Assembly: GCF_000332315.1 (NCBI RefSeq)
Contig: NZ_KB235937.1
Coordinates: forward strand, 573,017 to 637,016
Direction of reading: 5' to 3'
Source of the DNA: Prochlorothrix hollandica PCC 9006 = CALU 1027
GTDB taxonomy: Bacteria; Cyanobacteriota; Cyanobacteriia; Prochlorotrichales; Prochlorotrichaceae
Length of the DNA: 64,000 bases
Below are positions 44,595 to 52,369 of this stretch, piece by piece (the stretch's first letter is position 1; each line of letters starts with the position of its first letter). Position numbers and translations under genes: made by a program. Below the pieces are notes generated by a model that did not search any database, was not told where the DNA came from, and saw nothing but the letters and a program-made list of their open reading frames with translations.

Positions 44595-44730
44595 GTTGGG
44601 CGTTGGTCTGGCCTAGTCGTGAGTAGCCATTATGGTGTCGTAACCCATGCCTGTTGGAGTCCTCGGAAGCAGTAATCAGGTGGTGCGTTACGCTATGCTA
44701 ACGCACCCTACAAGATCGGCGATCGCACTG
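44595..44730. repeat. attC half-site and family 5 palindrome after the nuclease gene
   Basis: A family 5 REP-like copy (44670-44730) lies 37 bp after the nuclease stop. Further on, 44595-44601 reads GCCCAAC on the minus strand followed by AACCCCATCTATATCCG, resembling the R''/L'' start of an attC without a matching R'. The expected attC of the nuclease cassette may have been broken by insertion. Confidence 0.4.
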
Positions 44731-44766
44731 AACCCTGATGGCTGTATCCCTTGTGTCAAAAACATT

Positions 44767-45336
44767 CTAGACGCGCTTACCCTGAACTAGATGTTTGAAC
44801 TGAAGACCTTTTGGGGAAGTGATTTTCAGCATTTTATCTGGGCGGTCATGCATCGAAATTGGAGGTAAAGATCGAGTTGGTTTTTTTGAGATACTGATAT
44901 TCCTAATGCTAACAAAACGATACACATAGTCCTTGAGAAAATTCTGGTTATTCCAGAATGATTGACCAATTTCTCGGCAATAGGTAACGAAGCACTGCGC
45001 CCCCTTAAGTTGTTGAATAATTTCTGTTTCTGTACCTCCTTTTCCTGCTTTCATTTCAATGTAGATAATGACTTTTTCCTCACCAGTCTCAGCTACGATA
45101 ATAAAATCTGCACGCTTGCACTCACACTTAGAATCAGCGAATATCTCCTTTGGGGCAGTAAAAGAATCAGCCTTAATAACAATTACTTCATCATCTTCAG
45201 GCATCCCGTGAATAGTTACATCATAATCAGCAGGTGGAGGTTCCTTAAGTACAACCTTCTTTTTACTGTGATGGCTTTCTAATGATACCGTGGCGGTATT
45301 TCTTATCATTTCCTTGAGGATCACAATATCAGACAT
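44767..45336 (-). CDS. Putative PD-(D/E)XK-like nuclease partner of the ATPase
   Basis: 189 residues, not a family I can name. The centre reads KRADFIIVAE..EKVIIYIEMKAGKG..IIQQLKGAQCF: an Asp (D77) on one strand and ExK (E94, K96) on the next, with a following Gln pair, is the PD-(D/E)XK nuclease pattern. It starts at the ATG inside TAATG, sharing one base with the stop of the ATPase gene, so translation is coupled. The pair is AT-rich and sits in the integron array. By analogy with ATPase-nuclease pairs such as Septu, a defence role is inferred, not shown. Confidence 0.6.
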   Translation of the reverse strand: MSDIVILKEMIRNTATVSLESHHSKKKVVLKEPPPADYDVTIHGMPEDDEVIVIKADSFTAPKEIFADSKCECKRADFIIVAETGEEKVIIYIEMKAGKGGTETEIIQQLKGAQCFVTYCREIGQSFWNNQNFLKDYVYRFVSIRNISISKKPTRSLPPISMHDRPDKMLKITSPKGLQFKHLVQGKRV

Positions 45337-46727
45337 TACTCTTTACCCCAAACAATCGCTTCTTGAATTCGGTTCATCGTCTCAATAGTTATATCGAAGC
45401 TACGAGCCTCAATACCAAATTCTGGATCAATGTCTGCGGGGGTTAGAGTTTGACATTTAGTTCTTCTTGTTTTTCCATCCAAGACTATCGAAGCTTCTTC
45501 AGCTATATAGACTCTTATCTTCTCATGAGAAATTAGCTCCTCTCGACGGTAACCTTCGTTTTCAATAATTTCTCTGAGATAGGGCTTATCATGATTTAAC
45601 ATTATTAATGTATTTAGTTCCTTAACAATATAATCGCTGTGAGTAGTAATGAAAACCTTGATACCCAAATTAATTAATCGAGCGAAAAGCCGTGCAACGC
45701 GACGTTGGTTCTCAGGGTGAAGATTTAGTTCAGGCTCATCGACCATAAGCAAATCTCCGCGTTCGGCTTCATGTCGCAGATAAAGACCTATATCTAATAA
45801 GGAACGGACAGCACTAGAACTCTCATCCATAGAGAGTTTTATACGTTTCCCCTTAGGTATATAATAAAGTTCGTCATTACGAGTAACAGTATATTTGCCA
45901 CCTATAATGTCAGCAAAGTCCTCTAGAAGATCAGGATATTCTTCAGTAATAAAACTGGTTTTTCTGACAATGCTTTCAAGTTGGCGCGTAAAATCAACAT
46001 TTTTCTCTACTGGCAATGCATAGTCTTGATAAGCCTTAAATAAAAGTTCCATTGGATTGATTGTTTTACCAGTTTGACTCATCTCCTCTAGCAAGCGATT
46101 TCGAGCAAAATTTAACTCCTTACGGAAAATGGCTGCCCCGGTTCGCTCAGCACTAGCAATAAAAGGTTTTGGGATAAGATGTGCAAAAAGAACATCTTTA
46201 AGAGCATCTGAAATAATTTCTCTTAAAATATTTGTAGGGATCTTAACCTTTTCCTTTTCTGTCAGCAATGTAACAACTAACTCCGCACTTTCTTTCGCCT
46301 TAGTAATCAGGAAAATGTCTGTCTTCGCAGCACTAATTTGTCGCTCATAACTATTTCCTAGATAAATATCCTGAATATCTAGGCTCACTTCAAATTGACT
46401 TTCTCTAAATCTATCTGTAGGAGCTGCAAAAATTCTTGAAAGCTGTTTGGTATATGCTTGACATCCCTTAGCAATAATTTGCTTTGAGTGCTTAGCGTAT
46501 TCTTGTATATCAAGACGAATTACACCATCAATAAGAAGCTGATCAACTTTGCTAGAGTCAATTTCAACTGAGAACATTTCGCGCCAAGCATATAGGAAGC
46601 CAAACAATGCATATGTTGCGTAGGTCTTGCCAGTATTATTACATCCACAGATGATGGTCAAATCACCAAGAGTAAATTTAGCTTGCTTAAGGGCACCAAG
46701 ATTTTTAATTGAAATTTCCACCGCCAC
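45336..46727 (-). CDS. AAA family ATPase (AAA_21/OLD-like), probable defence component
   Basis: 463 residues. Walker A GCNNTGKT (28-35) directly after the N-terminal strands; a long helical middle (about 60-270); signature-like SSSAVRSLLDIGLYL; Walker B LLMVDEPELNLHPENQRR (about 322-340) and the His switch TTHSDYIVKEL (about 365). This is the SMC/ABC-like layout of ATPases found with nucleases in OLD, Septu and related defence systems. The C-terminal part (about 385-463) is not a Toprim domain by eye. Coupled to the nuclease-like gene by TAATG. It starts about 120 bp after attC 5, consistent with a cassette. Confidence 0.85.
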   Translation of the reverse strand: MAVEISIKNLGALKQAKFTLGDLTIICGCNNTGKTYATYALFGFLYAWREMFSVEIDSSKVDQLLIDGVIRLDIQEYAKHSKQIIAKGCQAYTKQLSRIFAAPTDRFRESQFEVSLDIQDIYLGNSYERQISAAKTDIFLITKAKESAELVVTLLTEKEKVKIPTNILREIISDALKDVLFAHLIPKPFIASAERTGAAIFRKELNFARNRLLEEMSQTGKTINPMELLFKAYQDYALPVEKNVDFTRQLESIVRKTSFITEEYPDLLEDFADIIGGKYTVTRNDELYYIPKGKRIKLSMDESSSAVRSLLDIGLYLRHEAERGDLLMVDEPELNLHPENQRRVARLFARLINLGIKVFITTHSDYIVKELNTLIMLNHDKPYLREIIENEGYRREELISHEKIRVYIAEEASIVLDGKTRRTKCQTLTPADIDPEFGIEARSFDITIETMNRIQEAIVWGKE

Positions 46728-46848
46728 ACTCCTTTAGCAATCATCTCTTGACATCATACTTTAACCATATTTTATCTTGGAACTAATTCAGCCTTGAGCA
46801 GTTCTACCTTGAGATAAGTCTTCAGAGATGTCCTACTAGGCTTGAAAG

Positions 46849-46936
46849 GGCTAACGGTGGAGTTGAACCGCATTCGCTGCGCTCGCGGTTAACTTATTAA
46901 TCGTTGGTTTATGTCGATTCCAACGACTTGTTATTT
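46849..46936 (-). other. attC site 5
   Basis: 88 bp, minus strand: AAATAAC (R''), AAGTCGTTGGAATCGAC, ..., GCGGTTCAACTCCACC, GTTAGCC (R'). GTTGGAA pairs with TTCAAC with one extra base, as in attC L boxes. R'' deviates from RYYYAAC. Size equals that of attC 3, 7 and 8. Confidence 0.55.
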
Positions 46937-46964
46937 CGCCGCTCTTAAAGATCGTATCATATAA

Positions 46965-47040
46965 GGCAAGTAGTTTATTGTAACACAAACCTTTTGCCAG
47001 TAATCAGGTGGTGTTTACGCTGTGCTAACGCACCCTACTG
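46965..47040 (+). repeat. Family 5 repeat, partial copy
   Basis: CAAGTAGTTTATTGTAACAC followed by AAACCTTTTGCCAGTAATC and a slightly deleted palindrome; it matches the right half of the repeat at 48050-48269. Confidence 0.8.
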
Positions 47041-47049
47041 GTACGAAAC

Positions 47050-47269
47050 TTACTTGAAATTCTCCAGTAATTAGGTGGTGCGTTACGCTACGCTAACGCA
47101 CCCTACAAGATCTAAGAAATTTGCAAGCAAACAATGCCCCAATTCGTAGGATGTGTTAGGCGACAGCCGTAACGCATCACAAAAAATTTTTTTGTCACAC
47201 AAACCTTTTGCCAGATCAGTTGGTGCGTTACGCTGTGCTAACGCACCCTACAAGATCGGCGATCGCACT
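47050..47269 (+). repeat. 220-bp direct repeat, left copy
   Basis: Two family 5 palindromes (47064-47110, 47211-47269) separated by a GTAGGATGTGTTAGGCGA..TAACGCATC motif. The whole block recurs at 48050-48269, exactly 1000 bp away, with scattered substitutions. The two copies bracket the DUF433 gene. Confidence 0.9.
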
Positions 47270-47391
47270 GCATTTTTGCCGATACAGCCGCGATCGCCAT
47301 AGTCATCTCGAAACAATCGGAATCAGGGGATAAAAAGCCTCATTGCACCTCAGCAGAGAATGTCCTTCAAGATTATGATCGACCAGGAAAA

Positions 47392-47778
47392 TCATGCGTG
47401 AGATTTAATCTGTGCTTGGTGTTTTGCTTTCTGCGCTTGCAGCCTTTCCCAAGCAGCCTCCATACCAGGTTTAGGCGGCTTTAGGGAAAGTCGGGCAATG
47501 AGATCACGATTTCTCTCTTCGTAATACTCTCGAAGTTCTTCAGCTTCCTTGAGCACAATCTGATACTCAGCTTCAACTTCAGCACGATTTTCTTCAATGT
47601 AGTTAAGAGCAGCGTTAATTTGCTCATCGGTTAAGTTGAAGAGACCACGAATGAATTTAGGAGGGTATTGGGCTGTCACATAATCCATCACATCGTAGAG
47701 GGTGATTCGAGTGCCTGCAACTGTAAGCCCTCGCTCTGTACGAATAATTTGTGCCTGCCCATTTTCGTCTATGGTCAT
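47392..47778 (-). CDS. DUF433 domain protein
   Basis: 128 residues. The N-terminal 60 residues (IIRTERGLTVAGTRITLYDVMDYV...LTDEQINAALNYIEENR) form the DUF433 winged-helix-like domain, related to VapB-type antitoxins; the C-terminal half is a charged helix with many Glu, Arg and Lys. In many genomes DUF433 proteins pair with a DUF5615 PIN-like toxin; none is adjacent. It is bracketed by 220-bp direct repeats inside the integron array, and no attC directly follows its stop. Confidence 0.8.
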   Translation of the reverse strand: MTIDENGQAQIIRTERGLTVAGTRITLYDVMDYVTAQYPPKFIRGLFNLTDEQINAALNYIEENRAEVEAEYQIVLKEAEELREYYEERNRDLIARLSLKPPKPGMEAAWERLQAQKAKHQAQIKSHA

Positions 47779-47933
47779 AACTGTAACTTATCTACAATTT
47801 ACCTCCATACTAACCTACGACAATGATTAAGGGGAGTCATCTCAATTTTTATCTGCATTAACGATACAGACAAGACCACCCAGCATGATTGTTAACCCTT
47901 GATCATATCCATCGTTGGTCCCTCCAAATGAAG

Positions 47934-48013
47934 GGCGTTGGTAAACGACAGGTTGAATTCGGGCTGAGACCCCTATCACCTCGTTCGGTTTCAGCTTTTA
48001 ATTTACCAACGCC
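47934..48013. repeat. 80-bp near-perfect hairpin element
   Basis: Ends GGCGTTGGTAAA and TTTACCAACGCC (12 bp, perfect) with inner arms GGGCTGAGACC and GGTTTCAGC. It can fold almost completely on itself. It lacks the GTTRRRY core, so it is not counted as attC. Confidence 0.7.
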
Positions 48014-48049
48014 GTATTGACTTGCTGCGCAACTGGCGACTCTCATTCC

Positions 48050-48269
48050 TTACTTGAAGCTCCCCAGTAATTAGATGGTGCGTTACGCTACGCTAACGCA
48101 CCCTACCAGATCTAAGGGATTTGCAAGCAAACAATGCCCCAATTCGTAGGATGTGTTAGGCGATCGCCATAACGCATCGCAAGTAGTTTATTGTCACACA
48201 AACCTTTTGCCAGTAATCAGATGGTGCATTACGCTGTGCTAACGCACCCTACAAGATCAGCGATCGCAC
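48050..48269 (+). repeat. 220-bp direct repeat, right copy
   Basis: Second copy of the 47050-47269 block at an offset of exactly 1000 bp. Its right end abuts the L'' part of the broken attC 4. Confidence 0.9.
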
Positions 48270-48303
48270 TTGACCTTGTTCCGGTGCAGCGGGATTGTTA
48301 GCC
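48268..48303 (-). other. attC site 4, left half only
   Basis: On the minus strand GGCTAAC (48297-48303) continues AATCCCGCTGCACCGGAACA, closely like the R''-L'' part of attC 7 (..TGCACCGGA..). The expected L'-R' half is missing because the family 5 repeat block starts here. It lies 26 bp after the stop of the coiled-coil gene. Confidence 0.5.
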
Positions 48304-48328
48304 TGATCTCTCCCAAAGCGATCAAGAA

Positions 48329-49567
48329 TTAAGGCAAATCGCCCGTAGCAGCAACTTGGATAAGATTAAACCACCTATCATCTGTTCGCCAAAGACCGTA
48401 GCAATCCTGGTTCTGGGAATCAACACCTTTATGTCTCATCCAGTGGTTATCATTTCTAGCTTTCAGCATTACTGCTTTTGCGGCAATTACTGAGCCATCT
48501 TGAATACCAGACTGAAGAGAACTGAGTCCAGAGAGACTACTGTTCGCTGTGTTTTGTGCATTAATCGCTGCACTCTGTGCCGCGTCAGCAGTTTGTTGAG
48601 CTTTCTGTACCGCCGTACTCAAATCATCGAGTTGAGTCGATTTAGAACGAAAAGATTCAATCTTATCTTCTAGTTGTTTAATGCGCGTTTCAAGTGCTGT
48701 GAGTGGTGTCATGTCGTCCTCAAATTGATTCCATAATTGATAGAGTTGACCGTACTTGATCCATGCCTTAATTGCTATGTCTTGCAGCCCCGAACTTCCA
48801 GATACACCTGGGACTGATCCTCTAGCAATACAAGATAAGTGCCAAGACCTATGCTGCAAATCCCCGTAAACGGTTTTGATTTCTCTAACCGTATCATCTA
48901 TCTCTAAACGTCTGAGCATCGTACATTCAAAAAGGTTGTACAAGTCACCGATTGTTAGATCCTTACCTAAAGTGAATTGCAAATCATACTTAATTCGGCA
49001 AGGATCTGAAGGATTGGGGATGAATTTCACTACCTTTTCTACTTCTGCTTTAAACTCGCCGATTGTGCCTGTTAAGATGAGATCGCCCTCTTTGAGTATT
49101 TTGTCAGCCAGATCTTTTAAGCCGATCAAAATCTGATCAATGAATCTGCGAATATCCTCAACTAATGTCCTCCTAAGCTCATCGACTCTTTCAAAGAAGG
49201 GATTTATTAAATTGTCTCTTACTCCTGCCAACACATCATTGATAGCGCGTTGAACTTCCTTAACCAAACTGGAAAGCTCTTGGGAAATCTTGTCAATTAG
49301 ATTTTTCCCTAAAGTCTCCGTCTTAGAAAGTAGCTCGTTTGCTACAAAAGCTACATCTCCAAGGAGAGTTTTCAGTTTGTCGAACATTTGATTGACTAAA
49401 GCCACAACGTCTTTCTTAATGCCAATGTCAACGTCGATATTGAGAGCAGCTTTAACTGCTGGAGAAAAGATTGCCTTGACTTGGTCTACTACTTCTTTGC
49501 GAAAATCAGGAGCCTTTGGCAAACTCCAAGGGGGCAAGGTAAATTCCGGAATTCCAATATCAACCAT
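48329..49567 (-). CDS. Hypothetical coiled-coil protein, cassette-borne
   Basis: 412 residues with no family I recognise. The N-terminal half is rich in amphipathic helices with heptads (FSPAVKAALNIDVDIG, VKEVQRAINDVLAGVRDNL, ADKILKEGDLIL). The C-terminal part contains a clear coiled coil (ALETRIKQLEDKIESFRSKS) and an Ala/Ser/Gln-rich helix (about 310-350), then a small Trp-rich end (HWMRHKGVD.., LWRTDDRWFNLIQ). No signal peptide or transmembrane segment. The end resembles oligomerising tips of phage or cell-surface fibres, but only in composition. It sits between attC 3 and the broken attC 4. Confidence 0.65.
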   Translation of the reverse strand: MVDIGIPEFTLPPWSLPKAPDFRKEVVDQVKAIFSPAVKAALNIDVDIGIKKDVVALVNQMFDKLKTLLGDVAFVANELLSKTETLGKNLIDKISQELSSLVKEVQRAINDVLAGVRDNLINPFFERVDELRRTLVEDIRRFIDQILIGLKDLADKILKEGDLILTGTIGEFKAEVEKVVKFIPNPSDPCRIKYDLQFTLGKDLTIGDLYNLFECTMLRRLEIDDTVREIKTVYGDLQHRSWHLSCIARGSVPGVSGSSGLQDIAIKAWIKYGQLYQLWNQFEDDMTPLTALETRIKQLEDKIESFRSKSTQLDDLSTAVQKAQQTADAAQSAAINAQNTANSSLSGLSSLQSGIQDGSVIAAKAVMLKARNDNHWMRHKGVDSQNQDCYGLWRTDDRWFNLIQVAATGDLP

Positions 49568-49620
49568 GAGAAGCTCTAAACATTAGTAAATCTTGAACTC
49601 ACAGCACCCTTGGTTAAGCA

Positions 49621-49707
49621 GGCTAACGTTCCTGGTCAGCGGCGGCAAGTAGCCTTGGACTCAGCACCAAGATCTTCCTACTGTCCGCTGCACTAGGGTT
49701 GTTAGGT
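49621..49707 (-). other. attC site 3
   Basis: 87 bp, minus strand: ACCTAAC (R''), AACCCTAGTGCAGCGGACAG, TAGGAAGATCTTGG, ..., CCAAGGCTACTTGCCGCCGC, TGACCAGGAAC, GTTAGCC (R'). GCAGCGGACAGTAG pairs with CTACTTGCCGCCGCTG with bulges. It starts 9 bp after the lysozyme gene stop. This is the clearest attC in the window. Confidence 0.78.
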
Positions 49708-49716
49708 GTCGATACT

Positions 49717-51054
49717 TCACAAACCCCAATCTACTACTAGTAAGCGCGGGTCAAACTCACGTAGTAGACGCACAAGTTCTTTGAGATCTGTAAGAGAAGT
49801 TGGGCAAACACAGCCTGCACTACCTGGATTTTTTCCACGCTGAATCCAGTTCCAATCAACATGAAATCCAAATGCATCACGATCGTCTGATTGCCGACCA
49901 ACTAGAGGAACCCACACAGGACCAATTCCATCTGAAGGGTGGACATGGGATGCATTATAGTTGTCTTTCCCCCCTGCCCAATCAATATCGCCGATATTAT
50001 AGCGACCTTGGGGAATCGGTTGAAGGCTACCTGGAAAGCTATCAGGATCGCTAAATAGTAAGAAACGCTGTGCTCCTGGCGCGCCAGATACGACTTTCAG
50101 CGATTCAACTACTCCCCGTGCAGGATGAACAAATTCAAGCTTGCACCATTCCAACCCTTTAAATGCATCATCACGAGTGCGCGTAAGACGGCAGTAGACT
50201 CCTCGATCCGAGGTTAAAGGAGGAACAAGTCCCCGCGCTCGACTTAGAGCATTTTCGATCGCCCTTTTCGTTTCTGGTCCGACCCCACCATCAATTCGGC
50301 TAAGTGCCTCACGTTTTTGTAGTAGTTCAACAGAACTCCTCGTAACATCTGTAAACTCATTGGGTTGAGGAGCCATACGAAGAAATCCCAATCCTGCGAG
50401 GGCACAATTTAGAATGTAGCAATCATCTCCTACATCCCCTTTCTTAAGTAGTGCGCGGGTAAATGGTAAGGGCACAGGAGCAGGTTGATAAGGACGTTCC
50501 TCTACCGATAGATTGGCAGGAGTTGTTATTGAGCTTGGAATAGAAACTACAGCACCTCTAACAGGATTTAAACCATCTCTTCTGAATAAATTTTCTTCAT
50601 CATTACGACGATTGACGAGTCCCGGCAAAACTTTTCTACTGCCGCTGTCTTCACCGTGTACCCAACGATCAAATTCACGGGCTGCACCTCCATAATCTAC
50701 ATCTTTATTTAGTTTTCTTAAAAGCGTTGACTCACCAAAAGCACCAATTCCAATATTGTAAACAAATGAAACCAAGGCATCAAACATACCCTGAGTTAAG
50801 GAAACCTGGCAGAGATTCTCGATATCTTCTGCCACCTCCTCAACTTCGAGTTTAAGCCAGCGTTCCGCTGCTGCTTTGGTAATAACATCACCTGGCTGAA
50901 TAGGTCTACCTAAATCAAAGTGATTTATGGAGCCATAACCAATTGTCCAAATACTTACTGGATCTTTATACGCTTCAATCAGATCATCAGAACGCTGACG
51001 ATGTAGCCCTTCCCATTTCTTGATTAGGTTATAGCATTCGTTACTCGGCTTCAC
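49717..51054 (-). CDS. GH24 lysozyme fused to peptidoglycan-binding and L,D-transpeptidase-like domains
   Basis: 445 residues. Residues 5-155 are a phage-type lysozyme (GH24): catalytic Glu in IKKWEGLH, then YKDPVSIWTIGYGS (Asp/Thr) and FDALVSFVYNIGIGAF. Residues about 205-280 resemble PG_binding_1 (LKKGDVGDDCYILNCALAGLGF, in part). Residues about 290-440 contain PIPQGRYNIGDIDW, DAFGFHVDW and GSAGCVCP, i.e. the H...SxGC pattern of L,D-transpeptidase/DUF2778-like folds. No signal peptide. The gene starts 29 bp after attC 2 and ends 9 bp before attC 3, a textbook cassette. It could be a phage-derived endolysin or an antibacterial effector. Confidence 0.8.
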   Translation of the reverse strand: MKPSNECYNLIKKWEGLHRQRSDDLIEAYKDPVSIWTIGYGSINHFDLGRPIQPGDVITKAAAERWLKLEVEEVAEDIENLCQVSLTQGMFDALVSFVYNIGIGAFGESTLLRKLNKDVDYGGAAREFDRWVHGEDSGSRKVLPGLVNRRNDEENLFRRDGLNPVRGAVVSIPSSITTPANLSVEERPYQPAPVPLPFTRALLKKGDVGDDCYILNCALAGLGFLRMAPQPNEFTDVTRSSVELLQKREALSRIDGGVGPETKRAIENALSRARGLVPPLTSDRGVYCRLTRTRDDAFKGLEWCKLEFVHPARGVVESLKVVSGAPGAQRFLLFSDPDSFPGSLQPIPQGRYNIGDIDWAGGKDNYNASHVHPSDGIGPVWVPLVGRQSDDRDAFGFHVDWNWIQRGKNPGSAGCVCPTSLTDLKELVRLLREFDPRLLVVDWGL

Positions 51055-51082
51055 ATTGTCTCCTGGCTACTAAGATTTAGAC

Positions 51083-51251
51083 ACCTAACTAGGAGTTATG
51101 CGGTGGGTCGTCGCATAACAAGCTTGGTACAGAAGTACCTGAAGTCACGATTGTTCAATGACTGCAAGCTAATCTACACCAAGATAGGAGGAGGGTGAAA
51201 GGTGGCATTGCCAACAATCTTCTCTATGCCGCATAACATCCCTTGTTAAAT
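51083..51251 (-). other. attC site 2 (long form)
   Basis: 169 bp, minus strand: ATTTAAC (R''), spacer, GTTATGCGG (L''), central region, CCGCATAAC (L', 9-bp perfect complement), spacer, GTTAGGT (R'). It resembles long attC sites such as the Vibrio repeats. The inner GTTATGC of 51106-51113 could serve as a further arm. Confidence 0.5.
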
Positions 51252-51266
51252 TGGGTCTAGTCCTGA

Positions 51267-51294
51267 TTTATAAGGGTTTCAGGAATTGTAACAA
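51267..51294 (-). promoter_or_regulatory. Candidate cassette promoter (Pc)
   Basis: On the minus strand TTGTTA (51289-51294), a 16-bp spacer and TATAAA (51267-51272). It points from the integrase side into the array, where the Pc promoter of an integron should be. Confidence 0.5.
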
Positions 51295-51306
51295 AAAGTG
51301 TAGACC

Positions 51307-51381
51307 GCCTAACCAGTTTTGAGTCATGTCTGGAATCCTGATTCTTGAAGGTGTAGTAGATCTCGAACACATTTGTTAGGC
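51307..51381 (-). other. attC-like site 1 at the attI position
   Basis: 75 bp with perfectly complementary ends GCCTAAC and GTTAGGC (extended to CCGCCTAAC/GTTAGGCGG). It lies 14 bp before the integrase start codon, where attI would be expected. Inner arms pair only weakly (TGTTCGAG with CTCAAAAC). Confidence 0.6.
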
Positions 51382-51394
51382 GGCATAGGAGCCA

Positions 51395-52369
51395 ATGATG
51401 GCGGCAACTCCACCCCAGCAAAAATTTCTGGATCAACTGCGGGACATCTTGCGGGCTAAGCATTACAGCGACAGCACAGAGGAAAGTTATGTGGCGTGGG
51501 TTAGGCGGTTTATCCTCTTTCACCATAAAAAGCACCCCCAGGAGATGGGGGAGAAAGAGGTTGAGGAATTTTTAACCCATTTAGCGGTGGTGGAGCAGAT
51601 TTCAGCTTCAACTCAAAACCAGGCGTTATGTGCGTTGATGTTTACCTATCGGTACCTGGTCAAGCAGCCCCTAAGTGAAACCATCAAGGCTGTTCGGGCA
51701 AAGCGTCCTCAGCATTTGCCAGTAGTGCTGACCGTATCGGAAGCGCGATCGCTATTGAACCATATGACAGGAACTCCGTTTTTAGTGGCTCAAATGCTAT
51801 ACGGCAGTGGGCTACGTCTGATGGAGGGGCTAAGGTTGCGGGTCAAAGATGTGGACTTTAAGCAACAACAAATTATAGTCAGAGATGCTAAAGGACAACA
51901 GGATCGCGTGACGATCTTGCCGAGCAGTGTAGTGGAGCCTCTCAGGTCCCACTTAATCGATGTTAAGTATCAGCATGAGAAGGATTTGCGGGACGGGTAT
52001 GGTCAGGTTTATTTACCCTCTGCCCTGGAGCGAAAGTACCGAAAAGCCGATCGGGACTGGAGTTGGCAATATGTTTTTCCTGCCAGGTGCCGATCGACCG
52101 ATCCCCGCAGTGAACTGGGCCGTCGTCATCACCTGGATGCAACAGTGATCCAGAAAGCCCTTAAAAGGGCCGTCAAAGCAGCGGCAATCCAGAAAAATGT
52201 AAGTTGCCACACCTTACGCCATAGTTTTGCCACCCATCTCCTGCAAAATGGCTACGATATTCCCACGGTTCAAGCATTACTGGGGCACAAGGACGTGAAA
52301 ACCACCATGATTTATACCCATGTGCTAAACCGGGGTGGCTTGGGAGTCCGTAGCCCGATCGACCTGTAA
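51395..52369 (+). CDS. intI: Integron integrase (IntI family tyrosine recombinase)
   Basis: 324 residues. N-terminal SAM-like domain ([67 protein letters not shown]) and catalytic domain with Arg in [26 protein letters not shown] context, [11 protein letters not shown] (H-x-x-R), the His/Lys of [10 protein letters not shown] and Tyr in IYTHV. The insert [20 protein letters not shown] and [13 protein letters not shown] is the additional domain found only in integron integrases. The sequence appears intact. ATGATG allows starts at 51395 or 51398. It is divergent from the cassette array. Confidence 0.93.
   Translation: MMAATPPQQKFLDQLRDILRAKHYSDSTEESYVAWVRRFILFHHKKHPQEMGEKEVEEFLTHLAVVEQISASTQNQALCALMFTYRYLVKQPLSETIKAVRAKRPQHLPVVLTVSEARSLLNHMTGTPFLVAQMLYGSGLRLMEGLRLRVKDVDFKQQQIIVRDAKGQQDRVTILPSSVVEPLRSHLIDVKYQHEKDLRDGYGQVYLPSALERKYRKADRDWSWQYVFPARCRSTDPRSELGRRHHLDATVIQKALKRAVKAAAIQKNVSCHTLRHSFATHLLQNGYDIPTVQALLGHKDVKTTMIYTHVLNRGGLGVRSPIDL

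Larger units (their letters stand above)
43379..52369. mobile_element. Integron: cassette array plus integron integrase
   Basis: The intI-type gene at 51395-52369 reads rightwards. To its left lies an array of attC-like sites (43379, 44277, 46849, 49621, 51083, 51307, plus a broken one at 48297). Four of them are 86-90 bp. Most ORFs between them lie on the minus strand, away from the integrase, and three end within 30 bp of an attC. This is the canonical divergent arrangement of integrase and cassettes. The cassettes are more AT-rich than the flanks. REP-like palindromes interrupt parts of the array. No transposon functions are present, so it looks like a sedentary chromosomal integron. Confidence 0.75.

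Noticed and set aside
48329..52369. Prophage interpretation of lysozyme, fibre-like protein and integrase
   Set aside because: The integrase has the IntI-specific insert, attC-like sites separate the genes, and no capsid, terminase or tail-assembly genes are present.
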